DNA of 48,889 bases, from NCBI GenBank assembly GCA_017512465.1, contig JAFWGH010000156.1:1-48889 (forward strand). Reading direction: 5' to 3'. Below the pieces are notes generated by a model, which did no database searches, was not told the origin of the DNA, and saw nothing but the letters and a program-made list of their open reading frames with translations. The DNA is from Clostridia bacterium (GTDB lineage: Bacteria; Bacillota; Clostridia; Oscillospirales; Acutalibacteraceae). Positions 24,545-32,745 of this stretch are shown piece after piece. Numbering within the stretch: position 1 is the stretch's first letter; the number at the start of each line of letters is the position of its first letter. Made by a program: the position numbers and the translations under genes.

Positions 24545-25402
24545 TTATAATTGGTTATTTTCACGCAATTCCAATATATATCTTGAAAGTGCATTTTTCC
24601 AGTTCGGTAAACGGTTTAAGGATGCAAAATCCAAGCTGATTTTGGAAAGCCTTGAATTGAGCGGTCTTTTTACCGGCGAGGGATACGCCGAAGAACCCAC
24701 CGGCACAATGCGGCAAGCGAGCTCTGCCTCTTTCATAATCGCCGCGGCAAATTCCGCCCACGAGCAAAAGCCCTCATTGGTCGCATGATAGGTGCCGTAT
24801 TTCGTGGTCAGAACCATATCGACGAGCAGCTTCGCCAAATCCTTAGTGTAGGTCGGTGACCCGATTTGATCGGCAACCACATTCAGCTCTGTTTTCTGCT
24901 TACCCAGTGCTATCATGGTTTTAACAAAGTTATTGCCATTGAGCCCGTATACCCAAGAAGTGCGCACCACAAAGGTTTGCGGATTGATACGCGCCGCTGC
25001 CTCACCGTCTGCTTTTGAGCTGCCATACACATTAATGGGACAGATTTCATCCTCCACATTCCACGGTGTATCGCCGCTGCCGTCAAAAACATAATCGGAG
25101 CTGATGTAAATAAGCTTGCACTGCAAATATTTGCACGCTTCGGCAACATGTGCGGTGCCCTCTACATTGACCTTACGGCATATATCCTCATTCTCTTCCG
25201 CCGCATTCACATTGGTATATGCCGCACAGTGAATCACGGCAGTGGGTTGAAAAGTTCTGATATAGCGGTCGGTTTGCGCCTTGTCGGTTAAATCAAAATC
25301 ACCGACATCTACCCCCTTGCAGGGAATGGCGCGGCTGTTGAGTTCATCAACAACATCTTTACCGAGTTGACCGGCAACGCCGGTAACAAGTATTTTTTCC
25401 AT
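24545..25402 (-). CDS. rfbD: dTDP-4-dehydrorhamnose reductase
   Basis: 285-residue short-chain dehydrogenase fold. The NAD(P)-binding motif is TGVAGQLGKDV at the N-terminus, then CAAYTNVNAAEE, SSDYVFDG, and the catalytic YGSSKADGE (Tyr-x-x-x-Lys). It performs the last step of dTDP-L-rhamnose synthesis, reducing the keto group made by RfbC. rfbA, rfbC and rfbD are contiguous, with three bases between rfbC and rfbD. The dehydratase gene rfbB needed for the second step is not in the window. Confidence 0.95.
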   Translation of the reverse strand: MEKILVTGVAGQLGKDVVDELNSRAIPCKGVDVGDFDLTDKAQTDRYIRTFQPTAVIHCAAYTNVNAAEENEDICRKVNVEGTAHVAEACKYLQCKLIYISSDYVFDGSGDTPWNVEDEICPINVYGSSKADGEAAARINPQTFVVRTSWVYGLNGNNFVKTMIALGKQKTELNVVADQIGSPTYTKDLAKLLVDMVLTTKYGTYHATNEGFCSWAEFAAAIMKEAELACRIVPVGSSAYPSPVKRPLNSRLSKISLDFASLNRLPNWKNALSRYILELRENNQL

Positions 25403-25405
25403 AAA

Positions 25406-25969
25406 CTAACAGTTTTCTCCAAAAACATAGTTAACATCGCTCTCTTTTAACAGCGGTGCCTTTAAATCCTTTTCGGACAGAATCGGGTTTTCGATACCCC
25501 AGTCGATACCGATATCCGGATCATTAAACAAAATCGAGCGGTCATGCTCCGGACTGTAGAGATGATCGACTTTATACTGTACTTCCACATCTTCACTCAA
25601 GGTTAAAAACCCATGTGCAAAGCCTTTGGGAATATAAATCATTTTTTTATTTTCGGCGGAAAGCTCCACACTCAGCCACTTACCGTATTGCGGACTGCCT
25701 TTGCGGATATCTACCACCACATCCAATATTTTACCGCGCGTGCAGCGCAATAATTTTACCTGCGCCGCCGGCTGATTTTGGAAATGTAAGCCTCTGATGG
25801 TATTTTTTCCTTTGGAATAGGATTGATTATCTTGTACAAAAACCGTGTCTATTCCTATTTGATGAAACTTTTCAACTGTGTAGGTTTCGCAAAACCAACC
25901 TCTGTTATCGCCGAATACCTGCGGCGTGATAATATATACACCTTCTAATGTTGTTGCTTGTTTTTGCAT
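25406..25969 (-). CDS. rfbC: dTDP-4-dehydrorhamnose 3,5-epimerase
   Basis: 187-residue cupin-fold epimerase converting dTDP-4-keto-6-deoxyglucose to the rhamnose configuration. Visible are FCETYTVEKFHQIGI, IRGLHFQNQPAAQVKLLRCTRG with the catalytic His, LDVVVDIRKGSPQYGKW and YIPKGFAHGFLTLSE. Length is normal for the family. It lies between rfbA and rfbD in the rhamnose operon. Confidence 0.96.
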   Translation of the reverse strand: MQKQATTLEGVYIITPQVFGDNRGWFCETYTVEKFHQIGIDTVFVQDNQSYSKGKNTIRGLHFQNQPAAQVKLLRCTRGKILDVVVDIRKGSPQYGKWLSVELSAENKKMIYIPKGFAHGFLTLSEDVEVQYKVDHLYSPEHDRSILFNDPDIGIDWGIENPILSEKDLKAPLLKESDVNYVFGENC

Positions 25970-26036
25970 GCTTTTTATATCTCCTTGTGCGCTGAAAACG
26001 AAAAGCGGAACACTGAGAACAATACCGCGTTTCGGC

Positions 26037-26975
26037 TTATTGTTCTTTGCCCCAAATCGGTCTTTTTACCTGTGCCTTGCCGTTGGGATTCGGGTTATTA
26101 TAAAGAATCTCCCCGCGCGCCACTTTGAGCAGATGTCTGCCGTAGATGGACTTGCCGTATGCCTCCGCGCTCTTGAGCAGCTGCGCTTTGGTAATCCAGC
26201 GGTTATTATAGGCAATCTCCTCCGGTGCGGAAATTTGGATACCCTGTAAGGATTCGATGGTTTTAATAAAGTTTGCCGCATCCAAAAGCGCATCGACTGT
26301 ACCGGTATCGAGCCATGCATAACCTCTGCCGAGCTGCTTCACATCCAACTTGCCGGCTTTTAAATAAGCGGCATTGACATCGGTAATCTCGTATTCACCG
26401 CGCGCGCTTTTTTCTAAGTTTTTTGCAATTTTAACCACATCGTTATTGTAAAAATACAAACCGGTGACCGCATAATTGGACTTCGGATGTTTCGGCTTTT
26501 CCTCAATGGAAATTGCTTTGCCCTTTTCATCAAACTCCACCACGCCGAAGGCGGTCGGGTTTTCCAAATAATAGGCAAAAATCGTTGCGGGGCTCTTCAT
26601 TGCTGCCGCTTCACGCAGCATGTGACCGAGACCGGAGCCGTAAAAGATATTGTCACCGAGTATCATGGCAACATCATCCTCACCGACAAAATCCTCACCA
26701 ATCACAAACGCCTGTGCCAAGCCATCCGGCGATTCTTGCACAGCATACTGCAAATTCAAACCGAATTGAGAGCCATCCTGCAGCAAATCCATAAACTTCG
26801 GTGTGTCCTCGGGGGTGGAAATGATTAAAATATCTCTGATACCCGCCAACATCAAAGTGGAAAGCGGATAATAAATCATCGGTTTATCATAAATGGGTAA
26901 AAGTTGTTTTGAAGTAACCGTAGTAAGCGGATAGAGCCTTGTGCCGCTGCCGCCTGCCAGAATAATTCCTTTCAT
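26037..26975 (-). CDS. rfbA: Glucose-1-phosphate thymidylyltransferase
   Basis: 312-residue nucleotidyltransferase making dTDP-glucose from dTTP and glucose-1-phosphate, the first step of dTDP-rhamnose synthesis. The signature [13 protein letters not shown] ... [16 protein letters not shown] is at the N-terminus, with [26 protein letters not shown] and [14 protein letters not shown] further on. It is the first gene of the operon, with AGGAG upstream of the ATG and a good promoter about 60 bases before. The C-terminus carries a short Asn/Pro-rich extension. Confidence 0.96.
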   Translation of the reverse strand: MKGIILAGGSGTRLYPLTTVTSKQLLPIYDKPMIYYPLSTLMLAGIRDILIISTPEDTPKFMDLLQDGSQFGLNLQYAVQESPDGLAQAFVIGEDFVGEDDVAMILGDNIFYGSGLGHMLREAAAMKSPATIFAYYLENPTAFGVVEFDEKGKAISIEEKPKHPKSNYAVTGLYFYNNDVVKIAKNLEKSARGEYEITDVNAAYLKAGKLDVKQLGRGYAWLDTGTVDALLDAANFIKTIESLQGIQISAPEEIAYNNRWITKAQLLKSAEAYGKSIYGRHLLKVARGEILYNNPNPNGKAQVKRPIWGKEQ

Positions 26976-27030
26976 GCAACAAACTCCTATCTATTAAAAT
27001 GGTAATAATTAGTCATATTTATATAAATAT

Positions 27031-27059
27031 AATATATACCAATTTATGGAATTAGTCAA
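27031..27059 (-). promoter_or_regulatory. Sigma-A-type promoter of rfbA
   Basis: Minus strand TTGACT (27054-27059), 17-base spacer, TATATT (27031-27036). Repeat element D begins six bases upstream of the -35, the same arrangement as at nrdR. Confidence 0.8.
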
Positions 27060-27065
27060 GAGTGA

Positions 27066-27299
27066 CAAATAAGGATTTGTCGAGGTCTTACGACCTCGAA
27101 GAGAAAAGAGAAAAGAGAAGAGAGAAGAGTGGTGGGAGGGCTCTGCCCTCACCCGAATTGAAAGTGCCGCAAGCGGCACAGATATAAGCTTTATAATCGG
27201 GTGCGGGTGTCCCGCCCTTCACTATTCACTATTCTCTCTTATCTCTTCACTCAAATAAGGATTTGGGAGCCCGCAAGGAGCTCCGCAAATCCTTATTTG
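27066..27299. repeat. Palindromic intergenic element, copy D
   Basis: 234 bases bounded by CAAATAAGGATTTG (27066-27079) and CAAATCCTTATTTG (27286-27299). Left tip inner hairpin: CGAGGTC-TTAC-GACCTCG (27081-27098). Then follow tandem AGAGAAAAGAG motifs, a GGGAGGGCTCTGCCCTCACCCG core, mini-hairpin GTGCCGC-AA-GCGGCAC (27164-27179), a GGGTGCGGGTGTCCCGCCC core and inverted CTATTCTCTC motifs. The right tip is closed (CAAATAAGGATTTG 27252-27265, inner GGAGC/GCTCC). It fits exactly between the nifJ terminator and the rfbA promoter. Confidence 0.85.
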
Positions 27300-27303
27300 T
27301 AGA

Positions 27304-27333
27304 ATAGCCCCGCATCTTTCGATGCGGGGCTAT
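27304..27333 (-). terminator. Terminator after nifJ
   Basis: Perfect 13-bp stem ATAGCCCCGCATC/GATGCGGGGCTAT (27304-27316 and 27321-27333) with loop TTTC, four bases beyond the nifJ stop. The U-tract is poor (TCTACAAAT on the minus strand), possibly because element D is inserted directly behind the stem. Confidence 0.75.
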
Positions 27334-27337
27334 GGTC

Positions 27338-30300
27338 TTATTCACCCTTCGGTGCGTAATAATCTACAAGTCTTTGCAATCTTTCATATTTTGCAATAGA
27401 ATTGTCTGCAGCCTGCTGGAAGAGCTTCGCAGCCTTTTCGGGGAACATTGCTTTGAGGGAAGCATATCTGACTTCGCCCTCGATAAAGTCAATGTAAGAG
27501 GTCTTCGGTGCCTTGGAATCCAAGGAGAACGGATTCTTGCCTTCTGCCTTGAGAGCCGGGTTAAATCTGAACAGGTTCCAGTAACCGGCATCCACAGCCT
27601 TTTGCATTTCGAGCTGGCAGTTCTGCATACCGCCCTTCTTAATTCTGTGCATCTCACAGGGAGAATAACCGATGATGAGAGACGGACCCTTGTAAGCCTC
27701 AGCCTCTTTGAGTGCCTTGAGCAGTTGGTTCTTGTCGGCGCCCATAGCCACCTGTGCGACATACACATAGCCGTAGCTCATGGCAATTTCGGAAAGGCTC
27801 TTCTTGCCGATTTGCTTACCGGCTGCCGCGAACTGTGCCACCTGACCTAACTGAGAAGCCTTGGAAGCCTGTCCGCCGGTGTTGGAGTAAACTTCGGTAT
27901 CGAATACGAACACATTGACATCCTCACCCGAAGCGAGTACATGGTCAAGACCGCCGTAACCGATATCGTAAGCCCAACCGTCACCACCAAAGATCCATAC
28001 GCTCTTCTTAGCGAGGTAATCTTTATACTTGAGAATCTCTTTGCTCTGCTCACAGCCGTTTGCCGCTGCTTTTTCAAGCATAGCAATAAGTGCTGCTGCC
28101 GGAGCCGCATTTTCAGTAGAAGAATCCTTGGTTGCCAAGAATTTTTCAACAATCTCTTTATCCTCTGCCGGAACATCGAGAGCCTCAATCTTCGCAATCA
28201 TTCTGTTGCGCAAGGTTCTCTGACCGAGATACATACCCAAACCGTGCTCGGCGTTATCCTCAAACAAGGAGTTACCCCATGCCGGACCCTTGCCGCTCTC
28301 GCGGTTTACGGTGTACGGTGTGGAGGGAGCGGAGCCGCCCCAAATAGAGGAACAACCGGTTGCATTGGAGATGTACATTTGCTCACCGAACAGCTGTGTT
28401 ACAAGGCGTGCATAAGAAGTCTCTGCACAACCTGCGCAAGAGCCGGAGAACTCAAGCAAGGGCTGCTTGAACTGGCTGCCTTTTACAGTTGCATTGACAA
28501 GCTCGCTCTTTTCGGCAACATTATCAACACAGTAATCAAATACCGGCTGCTGCTCGAGCTGAGTGGATTGTAATTTCATGGTAAGCGGTGCTGCTTTACC
28601 GGTTTGTGCACTGCGTGCGGATACCGGGCAAGCCTTCACGCAAAGGGTACAACCCATGCAGTCCATCGGGCTGATTGCCATGGTGAATTTGTAATCGGTC
28701 TTAAGAACCGGTTTTTCGGTATACTTGGTTTGTGCCGGAGCCTTAGCGGCTTCATCTGCTGTCATGGCATACGGTCTGATGGTCGCATGCGGGCAAACAA
28801 ACGCACAAGTGTTACACTGGATACAGTTGGTCGGATCCCACTCGGGAACATAAACTGCAACGCCTCTCTTTTCGTAAGCCGCTGCGCCCTGCGGGAAAGT
28901 ACCGTCTGCCATATCTGCAAATGCGGATACGGGAAGGCTGTCACCATCCATATTGTTAACCGGAGTCACGATTTCATTGACAAACTTCACAAGGTCTGCT
29001 CTCTCGCCGGTAGCGGAAGCTGCCGGTGCTTCATCGGCAAGGTCTGCCCATGCAGCGGGAACATCGATTGCTGTCACAGCATCGGCACCTGCATCAATCG
29101 CGTTGTAGTTGAGCTGAACAATTTCCTCACCCTTCTTGGAGTAGGATTTGTAGGCCATCTTCTTCATGTACTCAATCGCTTCATCCTTCGGCAGGATGTT
29201 TGCAAGAGCGAAGAATGCGGATTGCAAAATGGTGTTCTTAACCTTAGCGTTACCAATCTTAACCGTAGCAAGGGTGGTAGCATCAATGGTATAGAACTTA
29301 ATATTATTCTTAGCAATATACTTCTTCACGGAAGCGGGAAGGTGCTCTTCGAGCTCCTCGGCATTCCACTGGCAGTCAAGCAAGAAGGTGCCGCCGGGCT
29401 TGACATCCTGCACAATCTTGAAGCCTTTCAAGATGTAGGATACATTGTGGCAAGCAACAAAGTCTGCCTTGGTGATGTAGTAGGGGCTCTTAATCGGGGT
29501 ATCACCGAATCTTAAGTGAGATACGGTTACGCCGCCGGTTTTCTTAGAGTCATACTGGAAGTATGCTTGAATGTATTTGTCGGTATGGTCACCGATGATT
29601 TTGATGGAGTTTTTGTTGGCACCGACCGTACCGTCGCCACCCAGACCCCAGAACTTACAAGCGATAGTGCCTGCGGGAGCTGTATCGGGAGATACCTTCT
29701 CTTCAAGAGAGTGACCGGTAACATCATCCACAATACCGATGGTAAAGGAGTTTTTCGGCTCATCGAGCTTCAAATTATCATAAACCGCGATAACGGAAGC
29801 CGGTGTGGTATCCTTAGAACCTAAGCCGTAACGGCCGCCGACAACCTTGATATCACTTCTGCCGGTGTTATTGAGTGCCGTAACAACATCCAAATACAGC
29901 GGCTCACCGAGAGCGCCGGGCTCCTTGGTTCTGTCAAGCACGGCAATCTTCTTAACGGATGCCGGAATGGCAGCTGCCAATTTTTCCTGTACAAAGGGTC
30001 TGTAGAGTCTGACTTTCACAAGACCGACTTTTTCACCTGCTGCGCGCAGATAATCGATAACTTCTTCGGTTACATCGCAGATGGAGCCCATTGCAACGAT
30101 AACGGTCTCTGCATCCGGATCACCATAGTAATTAAACAACTGATAATCGGTACCGAGCTTGTCATTAACCTTGCCCATGTACTCTTCCACGATAGCGGGA
30201 AGTGCTTCATAGTACTTGTTGCAAGCTTCTCTGTGCTGGAAGAAAATGTCGCCGTTTTCCGCAGAACCGCGCAATACGGGATGCTCCGGATTGAGTGCAC

Positions 30301-30940
30301 GGTCTCTGAACGCCTGAACAGCATCCATATCAACCATCTCTTTGAGATCATCATAATCCCAAACCTCAATTTTCTGCACTTCGTGAGAAGTACGGAAACC
30401 ATCAAAGAAGTTGATAAAGGGAACTCTGCCTTTAATAGTGGAAAGGTGTGCTACTGCGCCGAGGTCCATAATTTCCTGCTGGTTGGATTCGCAAAGCATT
30501 GCATAACCGGTTTGGCGGCAAGCATACACATCGGAATGGTCACCGAAAATGTTAAGCGCGTGGCTGGCTACGCAACGAGCGGATACATGGATAACGGACG
30601 GAAGCAATTCACCTGCGATTTTATACATATTCGGGATCATGAGAAGAAGACCCTGAGAATCGGTATAAGTGATGGTGAGTGCGCCTTCTGCCAAAGAGCC
30701 GTGAACAGCACCTGCAGCACCTGCTTCGGATTGCATTTCGGTGATTTTAACGGTATCGCCGAAAATGTTTCTTGCCGGACCGTCACCGAAAATGTTCTTA
30801 TCGGTTGCAGCCCAAGTGTCGGTCACCTCAGCCATGGGGCTGGAGGGAGTGATGGGGTAAATTGCTGCTACTTCTGTAAATGCATAGCTGACATGAGCGG
30901 CAGCGGTGTTACCATCCATAGAAAGTTTTCTTCTGGACAT
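27338..30940 (-). CDS. nifJ: Pyruvate:ferredoxin (flavodoxin) oxidoreductase
   Basis: 1200 residues, the single-chain homodimeric enzyme that oxidises pyruvate to acetyl-CoA and CO2 while reducing ferredoxin. Domains in order: pyrimidine-binding (AIYPITPSSPMAE near 28), transketolase-C-like, gamma, a two-cluster ferredoxin domain (CIQCNTCAFVCPHA and CMGCTLCVKACPV, about 680-750), and the ThDP domain with SGSCAGCAETSYARL, ATGCSSIWGGSAPSTPY and GGDGWAYDIGYGGLDHV. All cluster cysteines are present. Codon use looks highly expressed. It is monocistronic with its own promoter, GGAGG site and terminator; the gene implies an anaerobic fermentative metabolism. Confidence 0.98.
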   Translation of the reverse strand: MSRRKLSMDGNTAAAHVSYAFTEVAAIYPITPSSPMAEVTDTWAATDKNIFGDGPARNIFGDTVKITEMQSEAGAAGAVHGSLAEGALTITYTDSQGLLLMIPNMYKIAGELLPSVIHVSARCVASHALNIFGDHSDVYACRQTGYAMLCESNQQEIMDLGAVAHLSTIKGRVPFINFFDGFRTSHEVQKIEVWDYDDLKEMVDMDAVQAFRDRALNPEHPVLRGSAENGDIFFQHREACNKYYEALPAIVEEYMGKVNDKLGTDYQLFNYYGDPDAETVIVAMGSICDVTEEVIDYLRAAGEKVGLVKVRLYRPFVQEKLAAAIPASVKKIAVLDRTKEPGALGEPLYLDVVTALNNTGRSDIKVVGGRYGLGSKDTTPASVIAVYDNLKLDEPKNSFTIGIVDDVTGHSLEEKVSPDTAPAGTIACKFWGLGGDGTVGANKNSIKIIGDHTDKYIQAYFQYDSKKTGGVTVSHLRFGDTPIKSPYYITKADFVACHNVSYILKGFKIVQDVKPGGTFLLDCQWNAEELEEHLPASVKKYIAKNNIKFYTIDATTLATVKIGNAKVKNTILQSAFFALANILPKDEAIEYMKKMAYKSYSKKGEEIVQLNYNAIDAGADAVTAIDVPAAWADLADEAPAASATGERADLVKFVNEIVTPVNNMDGDSLPVSAFADMADGTFPQGAAAYEKRGVAVYVPEWDPTNCIQCNTCAFVCPHATIRPYAMTADEAAKAPAQTKYTEKPVLKTDYKFTMAISPMDCMGCTLCVKACPVSARSAQTGKAAPLTMKLQSTQLEQQPVFDYCVDNVAEKSELVNATVKGSQFKQPLLEFSGSCAGCAETSYARLVTQLFGEQMYISNATGCSSIWGGSAPSTPYTVNRESGKGPAWGNSLFEDNAEHGLGMYLGQRTLRNRMIAKIEALDVPAEDKEIVEKFLATKDSSTENAAPAAALIAMLEKAAANGCEQSKEILKYKDYLAKKSVWIFGGDGWAYDIGYGGLDHVLASGEDVNVFVFDTEVYSNTGGQASKASQLGQVAQFAAAGKQIGKKSLSEIAMSYGYVYVAQVAMGADKNQLLKALKEAEAYKGPSLIIGYSPCEMHRIKKGGMQNCQLEMQKAVDAGYWNLFRFNPALKAEGKNPFSLDSKAPKTSYIDFIEGEVRYASLKAMFPEKAAKLFQQAADNSIAKYERLQRLVDYYAPKGE

Positions 30941-30970
30941 TCTTTTTCCTCCTAAGTAATGTATCTTGAA

Positions 30971-31010
30971 GTTTTATTTTCAACAAAATTTATTTTTGAA
31001 ATATAAAAAC
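30971..31010. promoter_or_regulatory. Inverted repeat in the nifJ leader
   Basis: GTTTTATTTTCAA (30971-30983) and TTGAAATATAAAAAC (30996-31010) form an imperfect inverted repeat just downstream of the predicted nifJ start point. It could be a repressor site or a leader hairpin. AT-richness makes chance similarity possible. Confidence 0.35.
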
Positions 31011-31023
31011 CTGATCAAAAAAG

Positions 31024-31052
31024 ATTATACCATTTTTCTAATATAATGTAAA
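31024..31052 (-). promoter_or_regulatory. Sigma-A promoter of nifJ
   Basis: Minus strand TTTACA (31047-31052), 17-base spacer, perfect TATAAT (31024-31029). Predicted leader of about 77 nt before the nifJ ATG. Confidence 0.8.
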
Positions 31053-31081
31053 TAATAAAATAAAAGTATTTTTCGGCAATT

Positions 31082-31110
31082 TTGACAAAATAATACAATT
31101 GATATATAAT
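31082..31110 (+). promoter_or_regulatory. Sigma-A promoter of the CBS-domain protein gene
   Basis: Plus strand perfect TTGACA (31082-31087), 17-base spacer, perfect TATAAT (31105-31110). It is divergent from the nifJ promoter, with the two -35 hexamers 29 bases apart. The leader to the ATG at 31347 is about 230 nt and contains element E. Confidence 0.88.
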
Positions 31111-31114
31111 ACAC

Positions 31115-31325
31115 TTTGTAATACAAAGCAGGGCTTTGCATTACAAATGAAGAATTAAGAATGAATAATGAAGAATTGCCGGCGGGACACCCGCACCCGT
31201 TCCGCTGCGCTCAATATAATGCAACGCTTCGCGTTGCCACCTTAATTCATCACTCTGCATTCAAAATTCAACATTAATATTGCGCCACGGCGCGCTAAAA
31301 TTCAATCTTCACACTTCAAATTCCA
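31115..31325. repeat. Degenerate intergenic element, copy E
   Basis: Starts with an imperfect 15-bp hairpin TTTGTAATACAAAGC/GCTTTGCATTACAAA (31115-31147, one mismatch). Then come GAATTAAGAATGAATAATGAAG motifs, a GGCGGGACACCCGCACCCG core, a CAACGC-TTC-GCGTTG hairpin, and inverted ATTCAAAATTCAACATT motifs. The AAATAAGGATTTG tips are missing, so it is a relative or a decayed copy. It forms most of the 5' leader of the CBS-domain gene. Confidence 0.65.
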
Positions 31326-31346
31326 CATTAACAGAAAGGAAAAAAC

Positions 31347-32684
31347 ATGGACGAACTGCCCTCTGCGGGAACGATTATTTTAAGAGTGCTTCTCGTTTTT
31401 ATCCTCATTTTTATCAATGGATTCTTTTCCATGAGTGAAATTGCACTCATTACCTTAAATGACAATAAAATTGACAAGCTTGCCGGCGAGGGCAACAAAA
31501 AGGCAAAAAAGATTGCAGATTTCACCGCCAATTCCGGCAAGTTTTTATCCACCATTCAAATCGGTGTTACCCTGGCGGGATTTTTGGCAAGCGCCTTTGC
31601 GGCGGACAGCTTTGTGGGCTATATTCTTATCGGACTGAAGATAACCGATACACACCCGCATTACCGCTTAATCAGCAATCTGATTTTGATTGCCATCACG
31701 ATTTTAATGAGTTACTTCACCCTGGTTTTGGGAGAACTTGTACCCAAAAAAATCGGCATGCAAAAGGCGGAAAAGGTTTCCTTTGCGGTGATTGATGTGC
31801 TGCGCTTTTTCGGCGCTCTTTTCTCCCCGCTTGTCAAGATACTTTCGGTATCGGCAAATGCGGTTGTGCGCTTACTTGGCATGAATCCGAATGCGGATGA
31901 AGAAACCGTGACCGAAGAAGAAATCTTAATGATGGTTGATGTCGGCGAAGAAAAGGGTGTCATTGAAGAAGCCCAGAGCGAAATGGTGAGCAACATCTTT
32001 GAGTTTGATGATGTCACTGCCGGCGAACTGATGGTGCACCGCACCGAAATTGTAGCGGTGGAGATGGAAGACAGCATTGAAGAAGTGCTTACCCTCGCCT
32101 GCGAAAGCGGTAGGTCAAGAATCGCGGTGTATGAAGAAGATATTGACTCTATAAAAGGCGTTATATATGTAAAAGACCTCATCCCTTATGTAGGCAAAAA
32201 TGTGCCGAAGAGTGTAACCGTGAAAAGCCTTATTCGTCCGGCGCTCTTTGTGCCCGAAAGCAAAAAGGCGGATGACCTTTTTGAAGATATGTGCAAAAGC
32301 CGCATTCAAATTGCCGTGGTGGTGGATGAATACGGCGGCACGGCAGGCATCATCACGCTGGAAGATTTGGTGGAAAGCATTGTCGGCGATATTCAAGATG
32401 AATACGACGATGAAGAAGCCGACTTTGAAAAGGTGGATGAAGGCATCTACAACTTTGAAGGCGACTGTGATATTGAGGATGCGGAGGACAGCTTAAATAT
32501 CTCACTGCCCATAGATGACTATGATACTCTGGCGGGATTTGTGCTCGAGCAGTTGGGCGATATCCCCGATGAAGGCGACAGCTTTGAATACAAAAACCTT
32601 ACCTTCACGGTAACGGAAATGGATGAAAACAAAATCGAAAAAATCAGAGTGAAAGTGAATGAAAAAGAAAAGGAAGAGGAATAA
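31347..32684 (+). CDS. DUF21/CBS/CorC-HlyC membrane protein (hemolysin C family)
   Basis: 445 residues. A DUF21 transmembrane domain (about 8-190: FINGFFSMSEIALITLN, STIQIGVTLAGFLASAF, LVLGELVPKKIGMQKAE) is followed by a tandem CBS pair (about 215-335: VHRTEIVAVEMEDS, VVVDEYGGTAGIITLEDLVE) and a CorC_HlyC domain (about 355-438: GDCDIEDAEDSLNISLP). Such proteins are linked to magnesium/cobalt efflux or membrane stress; the hemolysin label is historical. It is the only large plus-strand gene in the window. AGAAAGGA precedes the ATG. Transcription starts at a perfect promoter and ends at the terminator shared with the convergent neighbour. Confidence 0.92.
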   Translation: MDELPSAGTIILRVLLVFILIFINGFFSMSEIALITLNDNKIDKLAGEGNKKAKKIADFTANSGKFLSTIQIGVTLAGFLASAFAADSFVGYILIGLKITDTHPHYRLISNLILIAITILMSYFTLVLGELVPKKIGMQKAEKVSFAVIDVLRFFGALFSPLVKILSVSANAVVRLLGMNPNADEETVTEEEILMMVDVGEEKGVIEEAQSEMVSNIFEFDDVTAGELMVHRTEIVAVEMEDSIEEVLTLACESGRSRIAVYEEDIDSIKGVIYVKDLIPYVGKNVPKSVTVKSLIRPALFVPESKKADDLFEDMCKSRIQIAVVVDEYGGTAGIITLEDLVESIVGDIQDEYDDEEADFEKVDEGIYNFEGDCDIEDAEDSLNISLPIDDYDTLAGFVLEQLGDIPDEGDSFEYKNLTFTVTEMDENKIEKIRVKVNEKEKEEE

Positions 32685-32715
32685 TTCCTCTTCTGTTTCG
32701 TTTACCGTGTTTTGT

Positions 32716-32745
32716 CGGGGCGGATAGTATCCGTCCCCGCTTTTT
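32716..32745 (+). terminator. Terminator of the CBS-domain gene
   Basis: Stem CGGGGCGGAT/ATCCGTCCCCG (32716-32725 and 32729-32739, one bulge) followed on the plus strand by CTTTTTATC. It lies between the convergent genes ending at 32684 and 32744. Confidence 0.85.
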
